Of a DNA stretch of 64,000 nt, positions 1-8,319 are shown one piece after another (position 1 is the first letter of the stretch; every line of letters starts with the position of its first letter). The translations under genes were made by a program, and so were the position numbers. The DNA lies in contig JADCLS010000017.1 of assembly GCA_026702845.1 (NCBI GenBank), positions 75,435 to 139,434 of the forward strand, in the 5' to 3' direction. The notes below the pieces were generated by a model. That model was given only the letters and a program-made list of their open reading frames with translations. It was not told the origin of the DNA and did not search any database. This stretch comes from Candidatus Heimdallarchaeota archaeon. Lineage in GTDB: Archaea; Asgardarchaeota; Heimdallarchaeia; Heimdallarchaeales; Kariarchaeaceae.

Positions 1-2
1 TG

Positions 3-302
3 TGTGGTGGTGATATGGAGATGGTGGATGCCCCAGATCTCGTAGCAAAATATGATGTAATTGTACGATTAACTGAGAATCGAAAGTTTTTCTTGAAGGG
101 TTTATTTTCTTTTTCACCATGGCTCATGTTCAGGTACATATTCAAACGAGTGAAATTCCAGGAAACATCACACATCATGACACATCTTCTCACCGTTCCA
201 TCTCGCATAGTACCAACGAAATATGCAGAACTGGGATTTGATGTTGATAAACCACATCAACTTGAGATGGCACGTGAGTATCTTGTGAGCAAATTAGCAT
301 AA
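3..302 (+). CDS. C-terminal fragment of a MobA-like nucleotidyltransferase
   Basis: The reading frame is open from the left edge of the window, so this is a gene cut at its 5' end, not a 95-residue protein starting at the internal ATG at 15. The visible part begins with a Gly-Gly-Asp stretch and ends with GFDVDKPHQLEMAREYL, the closing pattern typical of NTP-transferase (GT-A, MobA/IspD-like) proteins, where the phrase 'GxDVDTPxDLxxAxxxL' is common. The family transfers a nucleotidyl group to a sugar phosphate or cofactor; the substrate cannot be told because the N-terminal nucleotide-binding loop lies outside the window. The gene is followed by a short gap and the convergent gene at 321-1241. 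Confidence 0.6.
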   Translation, partial: CGGDMEMVDAPDLVAKYDVIVRLTENRKFFLKGLFSFSPWLMFRYIFKRVKFQETSHIMTHLLTVPSRIVPTKYAELGFDVDKPHQLEMAREYLVSKLA

Positions 303-320
303 ATCTACACAGATTAATTT

Positions 321-1241
321 TTACAAGAGTAAATTATCTGCAGTGATAATATCCTTATCCTCGAATATCCAGATGATGAGAGGTATTATACTCAACAAAC
401 CAGTGAACAAGTAGAACAGCATACTTACTCTTGAAAAACTTGGTTTTTGCAGTGCTGCATCCTCAGGATCTTGTGGATTGTAGAATACAAATGTCTCTCC
501 TCTTTGAGTTATTTCCTCCAATTTTAGACGTGCTGGAACTTCCTGACTGAATATCTTTTCCACTCCTGAGGCATAGATCACATCATTTCGATATTTCTTC
601 CCATGGATAGTGTACTCATATTCTATTATGGGATAATAGACCATATATTTTGCACCTTCATCATCTGTTCTTTCCTCTTCCTTGACATAAGCATCAAGTA
701 TTTTACACTTAGTGGCAATAAAATACTTATTCCTCTGTATCCTCCGGTACAAAGTGGCTGATAGACTTCCAAGAACTAGATTGATAATCATTGAAATAAT
801 TCCAAACAAGATCTTCCATTTAGCCTTATTTTCCACACCTGTACTCATGGCATTCTGATCTGGGTTACGTTGATTATAGTAGATGGTGATATTCTCTCCT
901 TCTGAATTATCCTTTACCATTTTGATGGCTGCTTTCTCTCCCCAGAACTCTTTATAATCCATCAATGGTGTGAAATGATCCCCCCAGTATATTTTATCAT
1001 CAACATAGAATTTGTAATCAATTAGCACTATATAGGTGACCATATCTTCCACCTCATCTTCAAAATACCGAGATTTAGTGATAATGGCCTCTATTTCCTG
1101 CCAGGTTGTTGATTGTACACCCAGTTTATATTGTGTTGTTCCTACGTTTATAAATCCGATACTTATGGTACAAATCACGATGATACTTATCCCATAGGAT
1201 TGGATCTTCCTCTCCCCGAAAGTTTCTAATATTCCATACAT
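321..1241 (-). CDS. Membrane protein with two DUF3592-like domains
   Basis: 306 residues. There is a TM segment near residues 15-35, an extracytoplasmic stretch of about 110 residues, a second TM near 140-165, a second soluble stretch, and a last TM near 275-295. Each soluble part has the DUF3592 look: a beta-rich segment with a 'Y.I.Y.Y...G..Y..D' pattern (residues about 205-225) and a closing 'V.YNPQDPEDA' type phrase (YYNQRNPDQNA near 120 and FYNPQDPEDAA near 258). So it looks like a tandem duplication of one domain with its TM anchor. The function of the family is unknown. It has its own promoter region at 1242-1290 containing TATA-like ATATATC. Confidence 0.6.
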   Translation of the reverse strand: MYGILETFGERKIQSYGISIIVICTISIGFINVGTTQYKLGVQSTTWQEIEAIITKSRYFEDEVEDMVTYIVLIDYKFYVDDKIYWGDHFTPLMDYKEFWGEKAAIKMVKDNSEGENITIYYNQRNPDQNAMSTGVENKAKWKILFGIISMIINLVLGSLSATLYRRIQRNKYFIATKCKILDAYVKEEERTDDEGAKYMVYYPIIEYEYTIHGKKYRNDVIYASGVEKIFSQEVPARLKLEEITQRGETFVFYNPQDPEDAALQKPSFSRVSMLFYLFTGLLSIIPLIIWIFEDKDIITADNLLL

Positions 1242-1436
1242 CTTTCTTCATGTATATATTATGCATTCAGATATATCTGAGTTGTCCTCATAATCTCGGA
1301 GTATCTATGAGTTAAATGCAATATTGCTAGGAAAAGCCTTCTTGTGCTATATGTTGACTAAATAGAGATAATTCTATAACTTACATATATCTTTTATACT
1401 ATTTATAGATAATTTGAATAGGTTGTCGGAATAATC

Positions 1437-1446
1437 TTATATAGTA
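1437..1446 (+). promoter_or_regulatory. TATA-like box for the 7TM gene
   Basis: TCTTATATAG lies about 20 bases before the ATG at 1457. With an archaeal start site some 23-26 bases after the box centre, transcription would begin at or next to the start codon. There is no Shine-Dalgarno motif in the gap, which also fits leaderless translation. Confidence 0.45.
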
Positions 1447-1456
1447 TTTTATCATT

Positions 1457-2200
1457 ATGAAGTCCATGAATACAATATCTGGAATTGATCTACTTGTAGG
1501 TATTCTGACAATTACTCCAATTGTAATTGGATATACGATGGGAATAATCTCCCTTGGGAAATATCTCAGCAGTAAAAAAGGTATGATGCTACTCTCTTCC
1601 ATCCTATTCTTTGCCTTACCCAGTCCCTGGATAGGTACTACGATTGTTTTTCTGGGATATCTGTTTGATGTAGCCGTCAGCGATACTATCTATGTGTTCT
1701 CTTATGCATGGAGTGTAGCAGTATTTAGTACTGTTTGGAGTTATATCACTGCATCTTTTGATCAATCAAAACCAAGGCGTAAATTCTATGTTTTGGGTAT
1801 TTTAGGCACTTTGAGTCTATTTTACTTCTACCTGATATATATCGCTAAGGAATTTGAGGTTCATGAGCTAGAAGGAACGATATTCAAGGATAGTACATTT
1901 ACAGGTATCACAACATATATCACCTACATTTTTGCACTATTCATCCTATTCTACGTGGCTGTTACCTATCTGATTATATCTCGCAATACACAAGATCCGA
2001 TAATCAGGTTCAAAACAAGGATAATAAGCCTCGGAGCTGTATTATTTGTATTTGGTGCAATTGCTGATGGTATTTTTGGAGTGACTAATGCAGGCTCACT
2101 AATAGTCATCCGCTTTTTAATTGTCTTATCACTTATCTCGCTTTATTTGGGTTACCTAACTCCTAATGTAGTTAAAGAGAAAATAGCTGCTAAAGAATAA
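1457..2200 (+). CDS. Seven-TM integral membrane protein, unknown function
   Basis: 247 residues with about seven hydrophobic segments (near 10-30, 42-60, 62-80, 85-102, 112-130, 150-172 and 185-235). No soluble catalytic domain is present. The topology resembles the 7TM membrane modules that sit at the N-terminus of archaeal and bacterial signalling proteins (compare the protein at 25529-26683), but here it stands alone. The ATG is supported by a TATA-like CTTATATAG about 20 bases upstream, so the mRNA is probably leaderless. An overlapping antisense frame at 1399-1602 is a shadow. Confidence 0.65.
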   Translation: MKSMNTISGIDLLVGILTITPIVIGYTMGIISLGKYLSSKKGMMLLSSILFFALPSPWIGTTIVFLGYLFDVAVSDTIYVFSYAWSVAVFSTVWSYITASFDQSKPRRKFYVLGILGTLSLFYFYLIYIAKEFEVHELEGTIFKDSTFTGITTYITYIFALFILFYVAVTYLIISRNTQDPIIRFKTRIISLGAVLFVFGAIADGIFGVTNAGSLIVIRFLIVLSLISLYLGYLTPNVVKEKIAAKE

Positions 2201-2260
2201 TTATCAAGTTATTTTTTCCTCAAGGACAATATACTTATTGATCGTTGATAACCTACACCT

Positions 2261-2818
2261 ATGAAACGTTGTGCCTGGGCTGGATCCAATCCATTAATGG
2301 TGGAATATCATGACAAGGAGTGGGGGAATCCACTATATGATGATACAAAATTATTTGAATTTTTATGTCTTGAGGGAGCACAAGCTGGTCTAAGCTGGTC
2401 TACCATTCTTAATAAACGAGAACGATTTATAAAAGTATTTGACGGGTTTGATCCCAAAAAAGTTGCTGGGTATGATGAAAAGAAAGTAGATCAATTACTT
2501 CAGGATCCAGGAATCATACGACATCGGGGTAAGATAGAAGCTATTATCAGTAATGCAAGATTGGTTATCGAGGTTACAAAAGAATTTGGATCATTCAGCA
2601 ATTATATCTGGCAATTTGTGGGGGAACCTATAATTAATCAATACAAAACAATAAAAGAGATTCCTGCCTCTACTGATCTCTCCAAACATATAAGCAAAGA
2701 GATGAAAAAAAGAGGCTTTAAATTTGTCGGGCCCACTATAGTGTATGCATTTATGCAGGCTGTAGGTATGGTCAATGATCATGAAACTACATGTTTCAGA
2801 TATAAACAGGTAAGCTAA
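2261..2818 (+). CDS. tag: DNA-3-methyladenine glycosylase I
   Basis: 185 residues, the usual length of Tag. It removes 3-methyladenine from alkylated DNA, starting base-excision repair. The zinc 'snap' ligands are all present at the positions known from E. coli Tag, shifted by at most one: Cys4, His17, His174 and Cys178. The catalytic-pocket Glu38 and Trp46 are also present in the segment LEGAQAGLSW. The start is fixed by the N-terminal MKRCAW motif, and a TATA-like AATATACTT lies about 28 bases upstream. A second alkylation-repair operon (Ada/Ogt) lies at 29861-30932. This is a bacterial-type enzyme, so transfer into the lineage is likely. Confidence 0.93.
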   Translation: MKRCAWAGSNPLMVEYHDKEWGNPLYDDTKLFEFLCLEGAQAGLSWSTILNKRERFIKVFDGFDPKKVAGYDEKKVDQLLQDPGIIRHRGKIEAIISNARLVIEVTKEFGSFSNYIWQFVGEPIINQYKTIKEIPASTDLSKHISKEMKKRGFKFVGPTIVYAFMQAVGMVNDHETTCFRYKQVS

Positions 2819-2876
2819 TAGATCCTAGTCGCGATTTCAAACTTATTGTTTTATACATCATGAGAAATTGAGATTT

Positions 2877-3491
2877 ATGTTTGAATTATATAAAAAACAT
2901 CACCTGAGTAAAGAATACACGAGTATAGGACTATTTAGAGAACTAGATAAAAAGTTTACTTCAGAGAGAGTTCTTTATCCTGGTTGTTATGTACATATTA
3001 CACCATCATTAATCTTCCCTGATGTTACCTATGTAGATTCATTCAAAAATACAAATAAATTTTTCGAAGACACTGAAGTATTGAAGTTTATAGAGAATGA
3101 TAAAGAATATGCTGGAAAAAGTAAAATTACATTTTATCATCAGGATTATTATAAAAATCTTGCAGAGCCATTAGAATCCTATGATACGCTAATATCTCAG
3201 TATGCTGGATTTGTAGGTCAAGCAGTCAAAAAATATCTGAAAAAAGGAGGAATTTTGGTTTGTAATAACTCACATGGAGATGCCACAATGGCATCACTGG
3301 ATGATGAGTATGAATTCATTGGTGTTTATAATCGCCTTAGTGATGAAAAATTCAGAATCTCAGATAAAAACTTAGAGAGGTACTTTATTCCTAAAAAAGA
3401 GATGGAAATTACAAAAGAAATATTGCTAAAGACTCAGAAAGGTATAGGATACACTATATCTCCATCAGGTTATATTTTTAGGAAGGTTTAA
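2877..3491 (+). CDS. Methyltransferase-like Rossmann protein
   Basis: 204 residues from the ATG at 2877; the frame extends a little further to a TTG at 2868, but the ATG gives a more natural N-terminus (MFELYKKHH). The segment VLYPGCYVH near residues 33-41 looks like motif I of a class I SAM-dependent methyltransferase, followed by an acidic strand (VTYVDSF) and, near residue 100, an 'LISQYAGFV' strand and a KKYLKKGGILVCNNS segment typical of the end of the Rossmann sheet. The glycine-rich loop is weak, so SAM binding is not certain. No substrate can be proposed. It follows tag by about 60 bases on the same strand. Confidence 0.5.
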   Translation: MFELYKKHHLSKEYTSIGLFRELDKKFTSERVLYPGCYVHITPSLIFPDVTYVDSFKNTNKFFEDTEVLKFIENDKEYAGKSKITFYHQDYYKNLAEPLESYDTLISQYAGFVGQAVKKYLKKGGILVCNNSHGDATMASLDDEYEFIGVYNRLSDEKFRISDKNLERYFIPKKEMEITKEILLKTQKGIGYTISPSGYIFRKV

Positions 3492-3703
3492 TATCTGACA
3501 ACTCAATAGTATGATTTAATGTATTCATTTCCAATGCAAACACCTTTAATCAAGTTCTTAATATGTGCAACTTTCGTAATAAAAGAATTGTGTTTAATTG
3601 AATCAGTAGGAGTGACACCTATTTTCATCAGTCACAAGATTTATTGTAACTTATATGTAAAATTTAGAAAACACATATTTAACATTATAATTTGAATGAC
3701 TTA

Positions 3704-5176
3704 ATGAATAAAATAGCCAAGATCCTTCTCTCTATATTCTTGTATTTCATTTTATTATCATTTGTTGCAGTATCAGATTATCCAGATAAGGATAATTTTG
3801 CTCTTGGCTTCATTATGTATTCCTTTGGCATACTGTTCATTCTGATATTTGCTCCTGTGATACTCAAGCTAAATAAATTCAAAACCAGTTTATCAAAAGA
3901 AAATTTCACTGCATCAGAGTCTTCCTATTTATCGGCAGTATCTGTATTATTGCTACTGTTGACCCTAGTTTCTATAATAGTAATGGCAATCATTAATGGA
4001 TTTCATCACCCTCATGATTATTTTTATCTCATCCTACTATTGTCTGTACCCATTGGATTTTCTGCTTTTAGGAGAGGAGAGCAGAGGAGATTATATCAAG
4101 GCTATATAGAAGGCTACGAAGGATCAGTATCCTTAGAAAAGGCATTCTCTCATAGTTTTATTATTCCAGAACTACAAGATCCGCAAATTGTTACCCAGAT
4201 TATTGATAGCTATTCCCCACAAATAGATTTAGAACCTTATTTTCATCATCATTTCTTGCGAAAATTAGCTAGGACATTGCTCATTATTGTCACCTTCGTT
4301 TTTATCACTGATGATCCAGCATATCTATTAGGTGCATCAGTTGTTGTATTTATTTTGTATGCACTGTCATTTCTTCATATTCGTAGCATAGGTATGAAAA
4401 TAATGAAGTCAACAAATTCAAATTCATTATTTTCCAATAATACTAAAAAATATCAGCAACTAATATCCAATGCAATGAATTTGAGAATTTATGCTAGATT
4501 AAGCATTAGTGCACTGGCTGTATTTCTCGCCTCTCTCGTCTCAGTTCATTGGTTTCTATTTTTCCCATTGCTAGTTCTAATACTATATTATGCTCAGAGA
4601 AATGCAGTGCAACAAACAAGTTTCAGACATCATATTTTAATAAAAGGGGGATTGGCAGCGGTGGGTGTGACACCATATATTGTTGATCAATTCTCTGTTC
4701 AGAAAGTATTTGGCCATGATCAATTATTCATTTCTATTCCATTACTCAATCAGCTATCAACAAGAAAATATCCTGACCAACTTCTTTACCTCTTAGATTC
4801 CTTTACAATGGCAATTGGAAACAGTACACTCTTGAGTTTGGTTAGAATGATAGTACTTCCTATAATTGCAGCATCATTTACTATTTTATTGAATATTTCT
4901 GGAATCTCAATGATCATTGCTGTCACAATTTTCTTTTCAACATTATTACAGTACTTATACGGTATGTGGATTTCTAATTTAATTACACAGAGAATGAGAC
5001 GAGTAATAAAGGTTAGATTCCTAAGGATGAACCAAGAAATAAAGCAAGAATGGAATGAGTTTCTACTCACTCTCTTCCCCTTCCGTAAAATATCTACTCT
5101 CAGATCTATTTATCATACTATGAATGCTGAGACTACAACAAAAAAATTGCATAATGCAATGATCTCAGATTCTTAA
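3704..5176 (+). CDS. Polytopic membrane protein, unknown function
   Basis: 490 residues from the ATG at 3704; a TTG at 3692 in the same frame would add four residues, but the ATG is preferred. About ten hydrophobic segments are visible: two near the N-terminus, two around 80-125, a soluble loop of about 60 residues, two around 195-240, two around 275-315, a second soluble loop, and two around 395-440. Residues 180-190 include a short HHHF run. I do not recognise a family. The 212-base gap before it (3492-3703) holds a TATA-like ATTTAACATTATAATTT but no gene. Confidence 0.55.
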   Translation: MNKIAKILLSIFLYFILLSFVAVSDYPDKDNFALGFIMYSFGILFILIFAPVILKLNKFKTSLSKENFTASESSYLSAVSVLLLLLTLVSIIVMAIINGFHHPHDYFYLILLLSVPIGFSAFRRGEQRRLYQGYIEGYEGSVSLEKAFSHSFIIPELQDPQIVTQIIDSYSPQIDLEPYFHHHFLRKLARTLLIIVTFVFITDDPAYLLGASVVVFILYALSFLHIRSIGMKIMKSTNSNSLFSNNTKKYQQLISNAMNLRIYARLSISALAVFLASLVSVHWFLFFPLLVLILYYAQRNAVQQTSFRHHILIKGGLAAVGVTPYIVDQFSVQKVFGHDQLFISIPLLNQLSTRKYPDQLLYLLDSFTMAIGNSTLLSLVRMIVLPIIAASFTILLNISGISMIIAVTIFFSTLLQYLYGMWISNLITQRMRRVIKVRFLRMNQEIKQEWNEFLLTLFPFRKISTLRSIYHTMNAETTTKKLHNAMISDS

Positions 5177-5301
5177 ATTAAAAGTAAAATTGAAGCTAGT
5201 TTAAATGTAATATCAATTTATTCTATTTTCTTTCAAAACGATAACTCAATGATAGCTGATTTCGTCACAAATTTAATAAGCTATTTTTTACCAATCTACA
5301 A

Positions 5302-6924
5302 ATGAGTAATTTGAATCTGAAGAAACTATTTGAACTCTCAGATTCAAGAGAATTAGATGTATTGGAGTCTGATTTACTTCATTATCCTAAAACAATACAA
5401 GAGATATTCAAGGTGAAATTGCTACGATTAAGAGGATTGCATAAGGAAGGAATGCAGTTAGCCTTCCAATTACTTAAAGGCAAATTGCAACTTTATGACC
5501 GTTACCATGTCATCCTTGAACTCGCTGAAATATATCGTACTACAGGTGTTCTGAGAGAGAATCGAAATATATTTGATCGATATCTGGGTAATTTGAAGGG
5601 AATCTATGAATATGACCTTGATAATATTGATCTTGATAACTACTACAAACATCGAGTACAGAGTGAATTTCTTCAAGTTTATCTGTATACCCTAGCTAGG
5701 GATGAGATATCTTTTGATTTGCTTAGATTATTTGAAAAGCAAATCTTTATCGCTAAGAAATTCAATGATTCTCGGTGGCAGTGTATAGTTACCATTAAAC
5801 TAGCAGAAGTCCATTGGGTCAATAATGATTATTCGCAAGCCACAAAAACCTTCCGACAGGCATTGACTCTTGCTGAGGATAATGATGATGTGTATTCCAT
5901 TAGCACTATTCTTGTAAGTTTACTGGAGTTGTATCTGGTGTACAGGGATCATTCAAAGACACAAAATCTGATAGGGAGACTTAAGAAATTGCATGAAATG
6001 CATCCAAGCAATCAAATTTTGGAGTTGAATTATGACTGGGCTTCTGCTATTCTTGCCAAGTCTGAATTAACAATTCTAGGTTTATCCAAAGCATCGTACC
6101 TATTATCCAAAATAATCTATTCTCCTCATATTGGTGCCTATCATACTATGATAGCAATTTATCATCTCAGTGAGATATTCTTCATAGAATTGAGACTGAT
6201 TGGAAATGATGATGGTATTAACAGGATAAACTCACTGGTAAACTTGTTAAAATCCTCCACTGAATTATTGGCTCAAGCAATCCAGTATTTGATTATATCA
6301 AAACTCAATATTATCTTAAATGATATGGAGACTGCCAAGGAAAACATCATCAAGGCCTATGAGATTGGTAGCAGAACCAATGATCCCAAAGTATCGCATC
6401 TATTCTCCAAAGAACTAGAATTATTTTTTGAGCAGCGAGAATTCATGAAATTGATCAATGCTAATGATTATCTCAGGGCAAATGCAGGTTTCAGAACGAT
6501 AAATACTAGCCGGGGAGATGGGCCATTTGATAATGAGAGCTCACTATATTTTCTCATTGCAACTGATTATGGGATTCATATTTTCAGCCACAAATTTCCC
6601 AATGTAGATTCTGTTCAGGAAGAGCTTATAGCCAGCTTCCTATCTGCCATTAATACCTTTATCAATGACGCTTTCGGACAAGAAGGGGGATACATTGAGA
6701 AAATTAACCATGAGAGCTTCACGATAATTATGAGAAAATACAAGCAATTTTTCTTTGTGTATGTATTCAAAGGAGAAAATGAGTTTGTTCACGATCGTAT
6801 TACACGTATTGTTGGAAAAATCAGTCACATACTAGATTCCATTGTGAAGTCAAAAGTTGTTGGATTTATAGAATCAGAGAAGACTGCAGAGATAGCCAAA
6901 CTTATTGCTGATGAATTTAGTTAA
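5302..6924 (+). CDS. TPR-like protein with C-terminal longin/roadblock-like domain
   Basis: 540 residues, no signal peptide or TM, so cytoplasmic. Residues about 1-400 are all-helical with repeat spacing like TPR/solenoid proteins (for example ALTLAEDNDDVYSISTIL near 195). Residues about 413-510 form an alpha/beta domain with a strand 'LYFLIATDYGIHIFS', a helix ELIASFLSAINTFINDAF, and later strands. The same domain closes the protein at 8320-10374 and, less closely, those at 25529-26683 and 41707-42612. Its shape (strand-strand-long helix-strands) recalls longin/roadblock modules that bind small GTPases, which is an inference. TTTAATAAG about 25 bases before the ATG is a probable TATA box. 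Confidence 0.65.
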   Translation: MSNLNLKKLFELSDSRELDVLESDLLHYPKTIQEIFKVKLLRLRGLHKEGMQLAFQLLKGKLQLYDRYHVILELAEIYRTTGVLRENRNIFDRYLGNLKGIYEYDLDNIDLDNYYKHRVQSEFLQVYLYTLARDEISFDLLRLFEKQIFIAKKFNDSRWQCIVTIKLAEVHWVNNDYSQATKTFRQALTLAEDNDDVYSISTILVSLLELYLVYRDHSKTQNLIGRLKKLHEMHPSNQILELNYDWASAILAKSELTILGLSKASYLLSKIIYSPHIGAYHTMIAIYHLSEIFFIELRLIGNDDGINRINSLVNLLKSSTELLAQAIQYLIISKLNIILNDMETAKENIIKAYEIGSRTNDPKVSHLFSKELELFFEQREFMKLINANDYLRANAGFRTINTSRGDGPFDNESSLYFLIATDYGIHIFSHKFPNVDSVQEELIASFLSAINTFINDAFGQEGGYIEKINHESFTIIMRKYKQFFFVYVFKGENEFVHDRITRIVGKISHILDSIVKSKVVGFIESEKTAEIAKLIADEFS

Positions 6925-6962
6925 TTCTCAATTTAGAATGAGATATGATACTAAAAGATGAA

Positions 6963-8087
6963 TCATTCTATTTCTTTGTATATTTCGCTAGCTCGCTCTT
7001 TGTATAGTTGTACAGCTGGTTGGTCAAATGGTGGAGAACCTTTAATTTGGCATAATCTAACGGTCATTGCATGGAAAAATCCAATACATGATGCAAGTTC
7101 TGTGATGCTGTCTTCTTCAAGTACAACCTTGAATACAGGGCCTGGGAATGTATCCTCCACTGCTAGGGTGGTGATATTTAGGTGCTCTCCAGATGTAGCC
7201 CTTGATCCTGGTAGTAATTGTCGCACTTTATCAGCTACTTCCTTATCAGGTGCGCTCTCTTGGTATCCTTGGCAGCTGATGGAGAATATTGAAGAATCCT
7301 TTACTCCTCCATACCATCTTTGCAGATCTGAATGGGCAGAACGTGGCATTATATGAAGTGATACATCAATTTTATCATCTGGATGTTTTGGTACGGATTC
7401 ATTAAGTAGTTGGGTGAGTAGTATACCCAGACCCTGTGTGTAGGCCCCAGATGGTAGTACTCTCATTTTGGCAATATTTTTTTTCTCCAAATTGAATATT
7501 GCTAAAGCTGTTTTCTCTGCAGCTGACCCTGATTTAAAATGCTCATCATAGCTTTTCTTCAATTCTGAGAGGAACTCAACTGGATCAATACCCATAGCTA
7601 TCATTGGAACAATCCCTAACTCATTTTGTATGGCAAATCTGCCTGAAATATCGTGACTTACTGGGATGGTAGGCCAGCGCATGATCTCAGCAATCTCTTT
7701 CAGATGGCCCCCATTGGTTACTACCATAGTCGGATAATCTATGAGGTAGGGGACAAAACTCAATACTTCCTTTGTCTGACCCGATCTTGATATGTATAGT
7801 ACCTGTAGATCTTCTTCCTTGAGCAATTCCTTTAATACATAGGGATCTGGGACCTCCAGATGGCTTACCTTGACTTTTGAATGAGGTCTGAATACGAGTG
7901 GTTGTACTTGAGATCCACCTATTCCCACAATTCCAAGATGGGTGATTTTCTTGAAAAAATCATGTTTTTCCTCATTCAACACTCTAGCTTTGGCAATGAA
8001 CTCGTCCATTTTCTCAACAAAATCAGGTATCTCAAAGACTGGTAAATTGGATATTGAAGTGTATTCTTGAGGGATTGTAATTTTCAT
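6963..8087 (-). CDS. pgi: Glucose-6-phosphate isomerase-like protein (SIS domains)
   Basis: 374 residues. It interconverts glucose-6-phosphate and fructose-6-phosphate in the cytoplasm. Two sugar-isomerase (SIS) halves are visible: GIVGIGGSQ near 52-60, the phosphate loop SRSGQTKEVL at 100-109, the PGI signature-like DISGRFA at 146-152 followed by QNELG, an SAHSDLQ segment in the second half, and the C-terminal PGI signature FDQPAVQLYK at 354-363 whose Lys is the family's catalytic base. It is shorter than the usual bacterial PGI (about 450 residues), and several insertions seem to be missing. It is canonical-type PGI, not the cupin PGI of Euryarchaeota. A frame on the other strand (6958-7356) is a shadow. 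Confidence 0.8.
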   Translation of the reverse strand: MKITIPQEYTSISNLPVFEIPDFVEKMDEFIAKARVLNEEKHDFFKKITHLGIVGIGGSQVQPLVFRPHSKVKVSHLEVPDPYVLKELLKEEDLQVLYISRSGQTKEVLSFVPYLIDYPTMVVTNGGHLKEIAEIMRWPTIPVSHDISGRFAIQNELGIVPMIAMGIDPVEFLSELKKSYDEHFKSGSAAEKTALAIFNLEKKNIAKMRVLPSGAYTQGLGILLTQLLNESVPKHPDDKIDVSLHIMPRSAHSDLQRWYGGVKDSSIFSISCQGYQESAPDKEVADKVRQLLPGSRATSGEHLNITTLAVEDTFPGPVFKVVLEEDSITELASCIGFFHAMTVRLCQIKGSPPFDQPAVQLYKERASEIYKEIE

Positions 8088-8319
8088 AAATCAAGGTTAC
8101 ATATAGTGTATAAAGAGATTTTTTTAGCTAGAGTATCTATTGGTTACTATTTCAGTACATAGGTATTGGTGGGTATTTTTAAATAGCATCTAGAAATCTT
8201 ATTAAAATCTCTATTTCGGTTTATAATCTGCGATTACAATTGTAATTCTTAAATTCAACCACATAGCTATTTGAATTTCAAAATAATAAATAAAATATCA
8301 TGTTGGAATCATTCCTATA
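8088..8319. other. Intergenic region between pgi and the TPR gene
   Basis: 232 bases with no gene. Upstream of pgi on the minus strand there are TATA-like ACTATATG and ATACACTA stretches that could serve as its promoter. The rest is AT-rich without repeats that I can see. Confidence 0.3.

Noticed and set aside
1399..1602. Minus-strand frame opposite the 7TM gene
   Set aside because: Overlaps a well supported gene and its promoter; no domain features.
6958..7356. Plus-strand frame opposite pgi
   Set aside because: The pgi motifs fix the other strand; this is a shadow.
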